From Sphingomonadaceae bacterium (GTDB lineage Bacteria > Pseudomonadota > Alphaproteobacteria > Sphingomonadales > Sphingomonadaceae): 58,099 bases of DNA. The DNA is taken from NCBI GenBank assembly GCA_021732525.1, contig JAKFUU010000014.1, forward strand, positions 1-58,099. The letters are read 5' to 3'. Within the stretch, counting starts at the first letter, position 1, and the number at the start of each line of letters is the position of its first letter. A program made the position numbers and the translations under genes. Under the pieces are notes generated by a model. It did not search any database. It was not told where the DNA came from and saw only the letters and a program-made list of their open reading frames with translations. Of this stretch, positions 17,543 to 27,421 are shown piece after piece.

Positions 17543-18574
17543 TCAGCTTTCCCGCGCGATATAGGTGATGCTGTCGCCGATGGATACACCCATTGCCGCC
17601 GCCGTATCGCGGTTCAGCGAAACCCCGCTATCCTGCGGTTGTACCCAGCCGTAAGCCGTCTTAAAATCGCCCAATCGGCCATGCGCGATGAGCATTTTAT
17701 TATCCAGATTTTGCTCCGAATCATCGCTAATTGCGGTTACAATCGTGCTGGACGCACCGCGCACCGTCTTTATCTGATCGGTCGCCACCGTCATCGTTGG
17801 CCCCCCGTCAAAAATATCGACATATTTCTGCCAAGTGAAACCTTCATTTTCGAGCATGCGCATGGCGGCGCGGCCCGAAATATGGGGAACGCCGATCACG
17901 CCGCGCGCGGCTTCGGATAGCATCGCGACATAAACCGGATGGGTTGGCATTAAATCGGCGATAAATTGATTGCCATGTTTGGCGTTAAATTCATCCGCAT
18001 CCTGAAAACTCATGCCGAAAAAGCGCCCCGCAACGCTGTCCCAGAAGGGCGAGCCTCCGGCATCGTCGATCACGCCGCGCAATTCGGCGATCGTCTGGCT
18101 TGCAAAGCGCGACCGGTGATCGCGGATGAAAAGATAGCGGCTGCGCGCGATCAACATGCCCAATCCGCCCGCGCGTTCATCGGGATGCAGAAATAGCCCG
18201 CCGACCTCGGTCGCGCCTTCTAAATCGGTGGATAGATTGAGGATATCGGCCCGGAAAGTGCGGTTCAACTCCTCGCTATGCTGCGTCAGCGCACCGATTC
18301 GGTAGCTGTAAAAGGGGGCTTTTTGGCCGACGCTGGCAAAAATTTGGCAGGTTCCGCGCACCGCCTTAGTTTCGGTATTTTCCAGGACAAAGAAAAAGCG
18401 GTCGTCGAAAAGCTGATCTTTTTGCCGTGCAAAGGCGATATTGGACGCCTCCAGCTTCGCCAGCAAGGTGGCGCGGTCGGGCGGCAAATTGGTAAAACCG
18501 CCGCCCGTGCGCTTTGCCATTTCGTAAATTTGCTGCACATCGTCGGCGCGTGCGGCGCGCAAAATAAAGGTCAT
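17543..18574 (-). CDS. astA: Arginine N-succinyltransferase
   Basis: AstA transfers succinyl from succinyl-CoA to arginine, the first step of AST catabolism. The 343-residue GNAT-related protein begins FILRAARADDVQQIYEMA. It shows VGGLFLHPDERAGGLGMLIA (the CoA-binding loop), FFGMSFQDADEFNAKHG and LENEGFTWQKYVDIFDGGP, all familiar in AstA. The ATG at 18574 overlaps the stop of the upstream M20 hydrolase by ATGA. The frame extends 48 codons upstream, but that part overlaps the hydrolase and has no AstA likeness. Confidence 0.96.
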   Translation of the reverse strand: MTFILRAARADDVQQIYEMAKRTGGGFTNLPPDRATLLAKLEASNIAFARQKDQLFDDRFFFVLENTETKAVRGTCQIFASVGQKAPFYSYRIGALTQHSEELNRTFRADILNLSTDLEGATEVGGLFLHPDERAGGLGMLIARSRYLFIRDHRSRFASQTIAELRGVIDDAGGSPFWDSVAGRFFGMSFQDADEFNAKHGNQFIADLMPTHPVYVAMLSEAARGVIGVPHISGRAAMRMLENEGFTWQKYVDIFDGGPTMTVATDQIKTVRGASSTIVTAISDDSEQNLDNKMLIAHGRLGDFKTAYGWVQPQDSGVSLNRDTAAAMGVSIGDSITYIARES

Positions 18575-19782
18575 AGGCCCCCTTTGCCCGCCAGCCTTAG
18601 GATCGTCAATGCCGACAGCCGCGCGCGTTCGGTTAGGCTTTCGGTGATTAGATATTCGTCCGCACTGTGGATCGCGCCGCCGCGCACGCCCATGGTGTCG
18701 ACCACGGGGATGCCGCAAGCCGCAATATTATTGCCATCGCATACGCCGCCGCTGCTTTTCCAGCCGATCGACAGCCCCAAATCCTTCCCGCATTGCTTAA
18801 CCAGATCGAATAAAACGGCGGCGCTGTTGCTGATTGGTTTGGGCGGTCGGCCAAATCCGCCATGCAGATGCGCGCTAACTTCATGCTCTTTCTCAATTAG
18901 TGCAACCAAATTCTTAATTTCTTTATAAATAAATTCCTGCATCTCCGGCGAGTGCGGGCGCAGATTAACGCGCAATATCGCATGATCGGGCACGACATTA
19001 TTGCCGCTGCCCCCGTCGATCTTGGCCGGGTTGACCGATAACCCTTCGCGGGTAAGCGCCTTCATCCGCAGTGCGAGATCGGCGGCGGCGAGCAGCGCGT
19101 TGCGGCCCTCCTCTGGATTGCGCCCAGCATGCGCGCTTTTCCCGCCGATGATCACGGAGAAATTGCCGCTGCCCGCCCGCGCCCCCGCCAACGTGCCATC
19201 GGGCAAGGCGGCGGGTTCAAAGGTGAGCGCGGCGGTCTTATCCTTGGCGAGGCGGGCAATCAGCGGCGCGGAGGAAGGCGAGCCGATTTCTTCATCGCTG
19301 TTGATTAATATTTGATAGCCAAAATTGGGGACGTCCTTACTGGCCTCGATGGCTTTTAGCGCATGGAGGAGCACCGCGATACCGCCCTTCATATCGGCAA
19401 CACCGGGACCGTTTAAAATGCCATCTTCCCGCCATTGAAGCGTTTGAAACGCATGATCGGCAGGAAACACCGTATCCATATGGCCGGTGAAGAGAAACTG
19501 CACCGGCGCGCCGGGCCGGACGGTCATCACCAGATGGCGGCCATGTTCGACATTTTCGATATGGCCATTGGGCATAACCCGCTCGGTGGGCATGGCGTCA
19601 AGCAATGTGAGCTTTCCGGGCAATATTGAAAAAGCATCGGACAGCATGGCGGCGGTTTGGGCCAACCCCTTCAGATTGGCTGACCCGCTGTTCACCGCCG
19701 CCCATTGCTGAACCTGCGCCAACATGGGTTCCATTTCGATGGTGGCTAAGATCGATTGCTCGGCGGGCGTTAGATTTGACAT
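18571..19782 (-). CDS. M20-family zinc hydrolase of the ast operon
   Basis: A 403-residue zinc peptidase/deacylase related to glutamate carboxypeptidase and to the succinyl-diaminopimelate desuccinylase group. Metal ligands are visible: His101 and Asp103 in TGHMDTVFP, Asp130 in GVADMKGG, the Glu pair in INSDEEIGSP, and a late His (GGAIHSADEY). A dimerisation insert follows SVIIGGKSAHAG. It is the first gene of a three-gene group with astA and astB (ATGA overlap). No astE is in the window, so it may remove the succinyl group from succinylglutamate, but this is inference. Confidence 0.88.
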   Translation of the reverse strand: MSNLTPAEQSILATIEMEPMLAQVQQWAAVNSGSANLKGLAQTAAMLSDAFSILPGKLTLLDAMPTERVMPNGHIENVEHGRHLVMTVRPGAPVQFLFTGHMDTVFPADHAFQTLQWREDGILNGPGVADMKGGIAVLLHALKAIEASKDVPNFGYQILINSDEEIGSPSSAPLIARLAKDKTAALTFEPAALPDGTLAGARAGSGNFSVIIGGKSAHAGRNPEEGRNALLAAADLALRMKALTREGLSVNPAKIDGGSGNNVVPDHAILRVNLRPHSPEMQEFIYKEIKNLVALIEKEHEVSAHLHGGFGRPPKPISNSAAVLFDLVKQCGKDLGLSIGWKSSGGVCDGNNIAACGIPVVDTMGVRGGAIHSADEYLITESLTERARLSALTILRLAGKGGL

Positions 19783-19835
19783 GCGCTATATATAGCGGCG
19801 AATTTTGTCAGGCACCACTGTCCTATATCTAAAGT

Positions 19836-19974
19836 CGTCATGCTGAACTTGTTTCAGCATCCATTTCTCCTACACCACAGCCAATTATTTGTTAAAACCA
19901 AGCTAACGATTTGCCTTTACCAAAATAACCGGATTATGCCTTGCGATGGACCCTGAAACAAGTTCAGGGTGACG
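19836..19974. repeat. REP-like inverted repeat pair
   Basis: CGTCATGCTGAACTTGTTTC at 19836 and CCTGAAACAAGTTCAGGGTG at 19951 are near reverse complements, separated by about 85 bp of AT-rich DNA. The arms each also form a small hairpin (TGCTGAAC/GTTTCAGCA; CCTGAA/TTCAGG). The pair fills the gap between the M20 hydrolase gene and rsmA. Confidence 0.8.
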
Positions 19975-19981
19975 AGGATTA

Positions 19982-20842
19982 TCAACTACCCATATTCCGT
20001 GCCAGCTCCAACCATTCTGGTATCGTTACCGTTTCGGGCCGCCGGTCTTCGGTGATGCCTGCCGCTGCCAAGGCGTCCAATGCGCCCGCTACTCCCTTTA
20101 GGCTTTGGCGCAGCATTTTGCGGCGTTGCCCGAAAGCGGCGGCGGTTAGCTGTTCTAATATCGCCATTTCCACATCATCCGGCTGCGCCGCAGGGGTGAT
20201 GTGGACAACCGCGGACATCACCTTGGGCGGCGGAGTGAAGGCGGAGCGGTGGACGGGCATGGCAATCCGCGCGCCGCTGCGCCACTGCGCCAATATAGCG
20301 AGCCGCCCATATGCGTCATCACCCGCCTTGGCGACGATCCGGTTCGCCACCTCGCGTTGAAACATCAAAGTGAGCGAGAGCCAAGGCGGCGGCCATTGCG
20401 CGCTGGTCAACCAACCCACCGCAAGCGCCGTGCCGACATTATAGGGCAGGTTGGAAACGATGTGGAACGGCCCATCAATTTCCTTTGCCGGATCAATCTT
20501 CATCGCGTCGCCATCGATCACCCGCAGTTGACCGGGGAAGGTTTCGGCCAGATCGGCGAGCGCAGGCAGGCAGCGCCGGTCGCGCTCAACGGCGGTAACG
20601 GTGGCCCCGGCGCGGAGCAAAGCACGGGTCAGGCCGCCGGGACCGGGACCGACCTCATAGACATTCGCGCCCTTCAGATCGCCGGGGATCGCGGCAATCC
20701 GGTCCAACAATTGTTCGTCGAGCAGGAAATTTTGCCCGAGCGCTTTGCTCGCCGCCAAACCATGCCGCTTGATAATATCGCGTAACGGCGGCAGCTGAGA
20801 AGTGAGCTTCGACGAGGGGAGAGACAGGTCTGCGGCGCTCAT
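19982..20842 (-). CDS. rsmA: 16S rRNA dimethyladenosine transferase
   Basis: RsmA (KsgA) dimethylates A1518 and A1519 of 16S rRNA late in 30S assembly. The 286-residue protein has KALGQNFLLDEQLLDRIA, the SAM motif YEVGPGPGGLT (about residues 62-72) and the catalytic NLPY (131-134). The small C-terminal domain contains FTPPPKVMSAVV and FGQRRKMLRQSL. It is the last gene of the lptD-surA-pdxA-rsmA group, starting 10 bp after the pdxA stop, the order known from enterobacteria. Confidence 0.97.
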   Translation of the reverse strand: MSAADLSLPSSKLTSQLPPLRDIIKRHGLAASKALGQNFLLDEQLLDRIAAIPGDLKGANVYEVGPGPGGLTRALLRAGATVTAVERDRRCLPALADLAETFPGQLRVIDGDAMKIDPAKEIDGPFHIVSNLPYNVGTALAVGWLTSAQWPPPWLSLTLMFQREVANRIVAKAGDDAYGRLAILAQWRSGARIAMPVHRSAFTPPPKVMSAVVHITPAAQPDDVEMAILEQLTAAAFGQRRKMLRQSLKGVAGALDALAAAGITEDRRPETVTIPEWLELARNMGS

Positions 20843-20852
20843 CTTGCAACGC

Positions 20853-21872
20853 TCATGCGGTTATTTGGTCGTAAGCTTGACGGTGCTTCACGCAAGCAGC
20901 GGCCATCTTAATCGCGGCGATCATCGATCCGGGGTTGGCCTTATTCTGCCCGGCAATGTCAAAGGCGGTGCCATGATCGGGTGAGGTGCGCACAATCGGC
21001 AAACCCAGCGTCATATTTACCGCTTCATGGAAGTAGAGCGTTTTGAGCGGGATTAACGCCTGATCATGATAAGCGCAAACGGCGGCATCATAATGCTTGC
21101 GCGCATCGGCATGGAACATTGTGTCGGCGGGCAGGGGATCGGATACGTCAAATCCCTCGCTGCGCAATTGTTCGATCGCGGGCAAGAAGATGTCGCGTTC
21201 CTCCCCGCCCATATTGCCATCTTCTCCGGCATGGGGATTGAAGCCGGCAACGGCAATGCGCGGGCGTTCAATGCCAAAATTGCGCTGCAAGCCCTTGGAT
21301 GTGGCGCGGATTCTTTGCCGGACCAGCCGGCCGTCAAGCTTTTCAGCCACCTGCGCCATCGGGATATGCGTTGTCATCGGTACAACGCGCAAATCCGGGC
21401 CCGCAAGCATCATGATGGCATTATTTTTGGCAACGCCGCATCGTTCGGCGATAAATTCGGTTTGCCCCGGATGGGTGAAGCCGACGGCGTAAAGCTGCGC
21501 TTTGGCAACCGGCGCGGTTACCATTGCCGATGCGCTTCCAGCGCGGGCAAATCCAACCGCCAGTTCGAGCGATTGAAAGGCGCAATGCGCCCCGTCCAGA
21601 TCGGGCGCGCCGGCGATGATCTCGTTACAATCATGCATGTGAAAAACCGGTAGCGCTTCGCCGAAATAGCGAAGGGCCTGCATTGGATCATCGATACGCT
21701 GTGTTGGGCCATCCCAATGGGGCGCGAAACAATTTATATCGCCTATGGCAAAGAAAGGCGGCAAATTATGCTGCCGACGAACTTCCCACGTCTTTCCAAC
21801 AATTTCTGGCCCAATCCCGGCGGGGTCACCCAGCGAAATAGCCAGCGGCATCCCTGGCGGCGCTTTGGTCAT
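20853..21872 (-). CDS. pdxA: 4-hydroxythreonine-4-phosphate dehydrogenase
   Basis: PdxA oxidises 4-phosphohydroxythreonine in DXP-dependent pyridoxal phosphate synthesis. The 339-residue protein has AISLGDPAGIGPEIVGK at the N-terminus, VTAPVAKAQLYAVGF, the zinc-binding MTTHIPMAQV region, and FNPHAGEDGNMGGEE and YHDQALIPLKTL, with SPDHGTAFDIAG near the end. The ATG at 21872 overlaps the surA stop (TGATG). PLP made here serves glyA, the desulfurases and alr elsewhere in the window, though that link is general. Confidence 0.97.
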   Translation of the reverse strand: MTKAPPGMPLAISLGDPAGIGPEIVGKTWEVRRQHNLPPFFAIGDINCFAPHWDGPTQRIDDPMQALRYFGEALPVFHMHDCNEIIAGAPDLDGAHCAFQSLELAVGFARAGSASAMVTAPVAKAQLYAVGFTHPGQTEFIAERCGVAKNNAIMMLAGPDLRVVPMTTHIPMAQVAEKLDGRLVRQRIRATSKGLQRNFGIERPRIAVAGFNPHAGEDGNMGGEERDIFLPAIEQLRSEGFDVSDPLPADTMFHADARKHYDAAVCAYHDQALIPLKTLYFHEAVNMTLGLPIVRTSPDHGTAFDIAGQNKANPGSMIAAIKMAAACVKHRQAYDQITA

Positions 21873-23209
21873 CAATTGAAGCTGATAATCGCATCACGGC
21901 GAAGGTCACGCAGGTAAATTCTTGCCCGTTTGTTAACGCGGTCTTCTTCGATGCTGCTCATAATTTGTTCGAAGGACGGTGCGTTGGCATCGGGGGGTGA
22001 ATCGCGCCCGCAAATAACAAAGACACGCACGCCATCTTCGATTGAACCATAAGGCGGGGTGGATCGCCCCACTTGCAGCGCCAGCATAGCCTCTTGTAAC
22101 GGCCCCGGCAAATCCCGGATACGGATGCCGTCCCGGTTTACCACCTCGGCCTTTAGATTGATCGCCATTTCGTCGGCGGCACCGCAGCCATTGATTTTTT
22201 GTGTCTCGGATTGAAATTGATCAACTAGCGGCTTTGCATTTTCAACGGTCGTCCCAGCGGGAAAATTAAGCGCAATTTGCTTTAGGCTTAGAACGGAATC
22301 GCGCGCATCGGCCGTTGCCACTTGCCGTTTGTCCTTCAAAAGCAGCAGCGACAAGCCACCTGGCGAAGGCACAACAACCAACTGGCCCGTTTCCATATTT
22401 GCCGCCGCCTGCGCCAAGCTGGCAGGCAATTGACCCAAGTTGAGCCAGCCTAAATCGCCACCCACAACGGCGGTAGATGCTTCTGAATATTGGCGGGCGT
22501 AAGCGGCAAAGGAGCCGCCTTGACGTAGTTGATCGACAATGCGCCGCGCGGTTTCGGCGACTTGCGCTTCATTTTCGGGTGTTGCCGACAAATAAATTTC
22601 GCTCAAATTATATTCCGGCTTTCCCTTGTTGGCGTTGATGCGTTCGATGATCGAGAGTACTTCTTGGTCGCTGACGTTGATTTGCGGTTCCACATTGCGG
22701 CGCAGCAAGCGGCTCCAAGCCAATTCGCCCTTAATTTGTCGTTTCAAACTTGTGCTAGATGCGCCGATGGAAGCCAGATAGGCTTCGTTCTGCGCGACCG
22801 TTCGTTTGAAATTTTGCGGGACGATTCGCGCGTAATATTCCTCAACCTCTAAATCGGCGACTTCGATCTCGTTTGATTGAGCTTCCTGAATCTTAAGAGT
22901 CTCGTCGACAAGATTGCTCAAAATCTGGGCGCGAACGGCGTCGCGTTCGGCGTCGGGAACTTGCACCCCGCTGGCGTCGAGGGTGAGGGCAAGGCGGTGA
23001 TCAACATCGGTACCCGTTATGATGTCGCCGTTAACCACGGCGGTCGCACGGCGCAAATTTGGGTCATTTTTCCCGAAGAGTTGCTGACCATCTGGGAGAT
23101 TCAACTTGGCCTCGGCCACGCCCCCATCGGCTACGGTTTGCGCCGCAATCGGTGTTATCAGGATTGCCGTTAACGCCAATAGAGCAGGAAAATTTTTCAC
23201 AAAATACAT
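21872..23209 (-). CDS. surA: Periplasmic chaperone and peptidyl-prolyl isomerase SurA
   Basis: SurA guides outer-membrane proteins, including LptD, to the BAM complex. The 445-residue protein has a signal peptide (FPALLALTAILITPIAAQ) and a helical chaperone region with ATAVVNGDIITGTDVDHR. A parvulin-type domain follows (YNLSEIYLSATPENEAQV and GGDLGWLNLGQL). A second, weaker rotamase part lies at about residues 315-420. The ATG at 23209 gives a good signal peptide. It is directly downstream of lptD, and this pairing matches its client. Confidence 0.95.
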   Translation of the reverse strand: MYFVKNFPALLALTAILITPIAAQTVADGGVAEAKLNLPDGQQLFGKNDPNLRRATAVVNGDIITGTDVDHRLALTLDASGVQVPDAERDAVRAQILSNLVDETLKIQEAQSNEIEVADLEVEEYYARIVPQNFKRTVAQNEAYLASIGASSTSLKRQIKGELAWSRLLRRNVEPQINVSDQEVLSIIERINANKGKPEYNLSEIYLSATPENEAQVAETARRIVDQLRQGGSFAAYARQYSEASTAVVGGDLGWLNLGQLPASLAQAAANMETGQLVVVPSPGGLSLLLLKDKRQVATADARDSVLSLKQIALNFPAGTTVENAKPLVDQFQSETQKINGCGAADEMAINLKAEVVNRDGIRIRDLPGPLQEAMLALQVGRSTPPYGSIEDGVRVFVICGRDSPPDANAPSFEQIMSSIEEDRVNKRARIYLRDLRRDAIISFN

Positions 23210-23313
23210 TTTGATACCTAAAAAAATATGGCGATGATGGATGGTGACAATCGCACATGCTGGCTGAACAGCAGATGAGCAAAAGTCAACAATACCCCAT
23301 CAGATTGGGCAGC

Positions 23314-25593
23314 TTACACGCCAATATTACGAAAAGCCAGCCGCAACAGGAAGCTATTGCCGCTTTGTGCGTCCCCTGTATCTTGATAAACCCGGCGCCA
23401 GGTCAAGCCGATGGATAGGCAATGATCGTCATAGGCGATCCCAAACCGGTGCCGAACCGGCTGAAACCCGTCTTCCACCGACAAAGGATCTTCGCGTTGA
23501 CCGGTCAAATCGACGATGGCTGAGCCAAATACGGACCAATAGCGCGCAATTTTGGCACGCGCACCAAAGCGTATTTCTTCGCGGTCGGCCAAATCCTCAA
23601 TCTCCGGCCCGATATTGCGATTAAGCCGCAAATATCCCACTTGCAGAAAGGTTCCGCGCGTTCCAACGGTGGCATCAATTTCATTGCGGCGAACCGCCAG
23701 ATTGTCTTTGTCGAGGCGAAAGCGGTGGGTGAATTTTATCAGGTCTTTGAAACGAACTTCGGTGCGCCCAACAAAATCGGATACACGCTCGGACAATCCG
23801 GTGCCATCGGGGAAGATCGTCGCGCGGTTGCTTAACTGAAAACTCTGCCCGATGCTCGAATCGATGGTGATCAGCTTGCCCGCAAAATTCCAATCCAGCC
23901 CCAATGTGACGCGAGAGCTGTCATCAAACCGGTCATATCCCGAAATGCGATTGAGCGCGAAAAGATTGCTACTCTCCAAATCAACCGCGCGTGAATCTTC
24001 ATTGGGTATCCGAAGATTGGCGACCGTCGGTGCCGCAACAAATTGCACCCGCGGCGTAAAAACTTGTGTCCCGCCAAAGGCACTTCCCGCAAACGGCCAT
24101 TTAATATCGGCGGCGGCGGCGAAAATCGCACGGGCTTGCCATCCACTTTCACCGCGATAAATTTCCGTAACGGTTTGTTCATTGTCGGAGCTGTTATACA
24201 CATCACCGCGACCAAAAATGGTAAAATTCACCTCTTGGCCAAGCTTTGTAATTGTGCGTAAATCCCAGCGAGCGCCGACAAAGGCGCGGCGTGTATCCTG
24301 CCCCTCGACGCGGGTTATGGCAAGGCTGTTGGCTTGCAATTCGATTTTTCCGCCAAGCAGAGGGTCGCCAAGGCGCAGCCGGTAATCCAATTCGGGCAAG
24401 GCGATCGGCGTCGCATTTTGATCGTCACCCACCCGTAAAGTTTGCACCGCCCACCCGGCCAGCGAAAAATAGCTATCGCTGTCAATGCGTTCTAGCGCAA
24501 AAGTCGAACGTAGGCGATCATCATTGCTGATATCATATCGCCGCAAAAAGGTGCGATCCGAGGTCAACCGAAGCGAGCCGCTAAGCGTCCAACGTTCATT
24601 CAGGTGAAATTTACCTATGCCGTCGAGATAGCCGCGAAATCGCTGGTTGGTCTCCGGCGCGTTGATATCCGTCGAAATGGCGGTACCAAATGTTGCAAAG
24701 GCGCTAACCGAAAACGCGCCTTTTCCTTCGAGGGATCGAAACTGCGCCTGCGCCAATGGCGCAACGTTGGAAAATACGGTGCCCGATACGCGCAGGTCGC
24801 GATTTTCTGACAAGCGCCAATAATAGGGGATTTCAAGCGCAACGCCGTTGTTGCGCGATACCTCAATACTGGGAACGAGAAACCCTGTTCCTGCGGGCGT
24901 CTCGGCCGGGTGGGACAAGCCAGGTAAGGGCACCAGCGGCAAACCAAACAGCTCCAACCGTGCGCCTTGATATTTTACGCGGTTCCTTGAACGATCGTAG
25001 GTAACTTTGGTGGCCTTAACCTGCCAGCTCGGTTTTTTTGGGCATCCATCCGATGTTTCCACGGGGCATGGGCTATAGGCGGCGTAATCGAGGGTTAGAA
25101 TCTCTTCATCGCGTTGACCGCGCTGCGCCGCGAGCCGTCCGCCATCGTTAAGTATGAGCAACAGATTTTCAACAAACCCGTCCTTTAAATTGTCGGTTAA
25201 CATAATGGTATCGCTGAAAGCCGCGTCCCCATTCGGCCCGGTTGTTCGCACGTTGCCTTGCGCGGTGACTTCACCGGTTTTTCGGTTCCACACGACGCTA
25301 TCGGCATTCAATTGATAGCCGTCGCGGCTCAATTGAACATTGCCAGCGGCAGTAACAATGTCCGTTTGTGCGTCATAATCAACTTTTTCCGCTGAAAATG
25401 CGATCCTGTCTTGCGGGTTCGCTCTATTATCCGTCGCCGGATTCTGGCTATCGGCAACGGCGTCTTTATTGTCCTTGGGCGCGATAACATCGGGGCTTTG
25501 ACCATAGGCGGCAATGGGCATGATCAGCGAACAACCGCAAAGACTTTTCAGCATGCGTCGTTTAGAGCGGGTCGGGAACATCGGGACGGTCAT
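23314..25593 (-). CDS. lptD: LPS-assembly outer-membrane protein LptD
   Basis: LptD is the outer-membrane translocon that places lipopolysaccharide in the outer leaflet with LptE. The 759-residue protein has an N-terminal signal, then an LptA-like beta-jellyroll domain at about residues 55-165 (YDAQTDIVTAAGNVQL, YQLNADSVVWNRKTGEVTAQ). The long C-terminal beta-barrel follows and ends with LLRLAFRNIGV. Cysteine pairs near CPVETSDGCP and a late DDHCLSIG could form the plug-barrel disulfide, but pairing cannot be assigned by eye. Divergent from pepA; the shared promoter region is 25594-25809. First gene of the operon. Confidence 0.95.
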   Translation of the reverse strand: MTVPMFPTRSKRRMLKSLCGCSLIMPIAAYGQSPDVIAPKDNKDAVADSQNPATDNRANPQDRIAFSAEKVDYDAQTDIVTAAGNVQLSRDGYQLNADSVVWNRKTGEVTAQGNVRTTGPNGDAAFSDTIMLTDNLKDGFVENLLLILNDGGRLAAQRGQRDEEILTLDYAAYSPCPVETSDGCPKKPSWQVKATKVTYDRSRNRVKYQGARLELFGLPLVPLPGLSHPAETPAGTGFLVPSIEVSRNNGVALEIPYYWRLSENRDLRVSGTVFSNVAPLAQAQFRSLEGKGAFSVSAFATFGTAISTDINAPETNQRFRGYLDGIGKFHLNERWTLSGSLRLTSDRTFLRRYDISNDDRLRSTFALERIDSDSYFSLAGWAVQTLRVGDDQNATPIALPELDYRLRLGDPLLGGKIELQANSLAITRVEGQDTRRAFVGARWDLRTITKLGQEVNFTIFGRGDVYNSSDNEQTVTEIYRGESGWQARAIFAAAADIKWPFAGSAFGGTQVFTPRVQFVAAPTVANLRIPNEDSRAVDLESSNLFALNRISGYDRFDDSSRVTLGLDWNFAGKLITIDSSIGQSFQLSNRATIFPDGTGLSERVSDFVGRTEVRFKDLIKFTHRFRLDKDNLAVRRNEIDATVGTRGTFLQVGYLRLNRNIGPEIEDLADREEIRFGARAKIARYWSVFGSAIVDLTGQREDPLSVEDGFQPVRHRFGIAYDDHCLSIGLTWRRVYQDTGDAQSGNSFLLRLAFRNIGV

Positions 25594-25809
25594 AAATTTG
25601 CCTGTCCTTTATCGTGCGATTTCCGCTGGGTCCAGTGCGCAGTCGCGGATGATATCCAGATTACGCATTATTCCTTCAAATTGCGTTGATGACAAAGGGG
25701 ACGCCGATCTTTTGCTTTAATATTGCTGAATAATCGGCTTATAGATGCCCTTACTGCGGTATCCAACGGTGCCCGATGAAACCAATTTATGAAAGGCTAA
25801 AATTTCTCC

Positions 25810-27264
25810 ATGGAAATTATTTTCAACCCCGTGCGCCCCGAAGATACCGATGTGGTCGCGTTCGCCGTTACCAAGGCCAATTTTGCTGACTATAATTTTC
25901 CGGTCGATCATCCAGATCAATTGCGGGAAACCGCGAAGCTTGCTAATTTTGAAGGCGGCGCGGGGCAGTCCTTTCTGCTGATCGCGCCGGTGGACGGCCG
26001 GATGGTTAGGATAATATTGGTGGGGCTGGGTGATAAACCGACCGATCAGCAAAAAGCGGGTGGGGAGATTATCTCCAAGGTGCAGACATCGGGCGCAAAA
26101 AACATCGCCATCCATGCCGAACATCTGGAAGGCACCATCGCGGCTGAAATCGCTTATGGCGCGTTGCTGCGCAGTTGGCGGATGGATAAATATTTTACCA
26201 CCAAGCCGAAAAGCGAGCTGCCCACGGTTACCCAAATTCACATCATTGGCGCGCCTGCTGCCGCGAACGATGTTTGGCCGCGTTATGCGGCGGTAGCGCA
26301 AGGCGTGGAGCTGACCAAGGAGCTGGTGACTGAACCCGCCAATATCATTTACCCGGAAAGCTTTGTCGAACGATGCCGGCATCTCACCGAGCTGGGCATT
26401 GAAATCACCGTGTTGGATGAAGCGGAAATGACCAAGCTGGGCATGGGCGCATTGCTGGGCGTGGGGCAAGGCTCGCGCAAGCAATCGCGGATGCTGGCGA
26501 TGAAATGGGACGGCACTGGGGGCAAGCAGCAGCGCCCGCTGTGCCTTGTTGGCAAGGGCGTGACCTTTGATACTGGGGGTATCTCGATTAAGCCGGCGGC
26601 GGGCATGGAGGATATGAAATGGGATATGGGCGGCGCAGGCGCGGTTGCGGGCACGATGAAGGCGCTGGCGGGGCGCAAGGCCAATGCCTATGTCGTTGGC
26701 ATTTGCGGGCTGGTTGAAAATATGCCCGATGGCAATGCGCAGCGTCCCGGCGACGTGGTGACATCGATGGCCGGGCAAACCATCGAGGTGATCAACACCG
26801 ACGCCGAAGGGCGGTTGGTATTGTGCGATGCGCTGCATTGGGCGCAGGAAACCTATAATCCCGAATATATGGTTGATCTGGCGACGTTAACCGGCGCAAT
26901 TATCATCAGCTTGGCCAACGAATATGCGGGCATGTTCAGCAATAGCGACGAGTTGGCTGATAAGCTGAATGCGGCGGCAAAGGCATCGGGCGACCCCGTC
27001 TGGCGGATGCCGATCGGCGCGGTCTATGACAAGATGATTAACAGCGATATTGCCGATATGAAAAATGTCGGCCCGCGCGGCGGTGGTTCGATTACCGCGG
27101 CGCAATTTCTCCACCGATTCATCAAAGACGGCGTCAAATGGGCGCATCTCGATATTGCCGGCACCGTTTGGACCGACAAGCCGGGAGCGACATGGAATAA
27201 GGGCGCGAGCGGTTTTGGCGTGAAGCTGCTCGACCGGTTAGTCGCCGATAATTTTGAGGGCTGA
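25810..27264 (+). CDS. pepA: Leucyl aminopeptidase (M17)
   Basis: A cytosolic two-metal aminopeptidase. The 484-residue protein has an N-terminal regulatory domain and a C-terminal catalytic domain with VGKGVTFDTGGISIKPA, DMGGAGAVAGTM and the signature NTDAEGRLVL (about residues 329-338). Lys and Asp ligands are present in these blocks. ATG at 25810 after AAAGG. It is divergent from lptD and upstream of holC, an order often seen in proteobacteria. PepA proteins can also bind DNA in some bacteria; nothing here shows that. Confidence 0.97.
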   Translation: MEIIFNPVRPEDTDVVAFAVTKANFADYNFPVDHPDQLRETAKLANFEGGAGQSFLLIAPVDGRMVRIILVGLGDKPTDQQKAGGEIISKVQTSGAKNIAIHAEHLEGTIAAEIAYGALLRSWRMDKYFTTKPKSELPTVTQIHIIGAPAAANDVWPRYAAVAQGVELTKELVTEPANIIYPESFVERCRHLTELGIEITVLDEAEMTKLGMGALLGVGQGSRKQSRMLAMKWDGTGGKQQRPLCLVGKGVTFDTGGISIKPAAGMEDMKWDMGGAGAVAGTMKALAGRKANAYVVGICGLVENMPDGNAQRPGDVVTSMAGQTIEVINTDAEGRLVLCDALHWAQETYNPEYMVDLATLTGAIIISLANEYAGMFSNSDELADKLNAAAKASGDPVWRMPIGAVYDKMINSDIADMKNVGPRGGGSITAAQFLHRFIKDGVKWAHLDIAGTVWTDKPGATWNKGASGFGVKLLDRLVADNFEG

Positions 27265-27315
27265 TTTGAACGGCTAAGGTGAAAGCGGCGATGACCCGAA
27301 AATGATCCATTTAGC

Positions 27316-27398
27316 CGTCATCTCGGCGAAAGCCGGGATCTCTGTAAGGCAAATGATGGCGGTTCTGTCCAGAGATCCCGGCTTTCGCCGGGATGACG
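27316..27398. repeat. REP-like inverted repeat, 29-bp arms
   Basis: Left arm 27316-27344 and right arm 27370-27398 are reverse complements at 28 of 29 positions, with a 25-bp loop. Each arm also contains its own short hairpin (CGGCGAAAGCCGG, CCGGCTTTCGCCGG). The CGTCATCCCGGCGAAAGCCG core belongs to a widespread intergenic repeat type. It separates pepA from holC. Confidence 0.9.
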
Positions 27399-27421
27399 CC
27401 GTTTAGATATGAGGAAGAGCC

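Noticed and set aside
25717-26838. 373-codon open frame on the minus strand
   Set aside because: It is antisense to pepA, has a biased His/Arg-rich composition and no domain.
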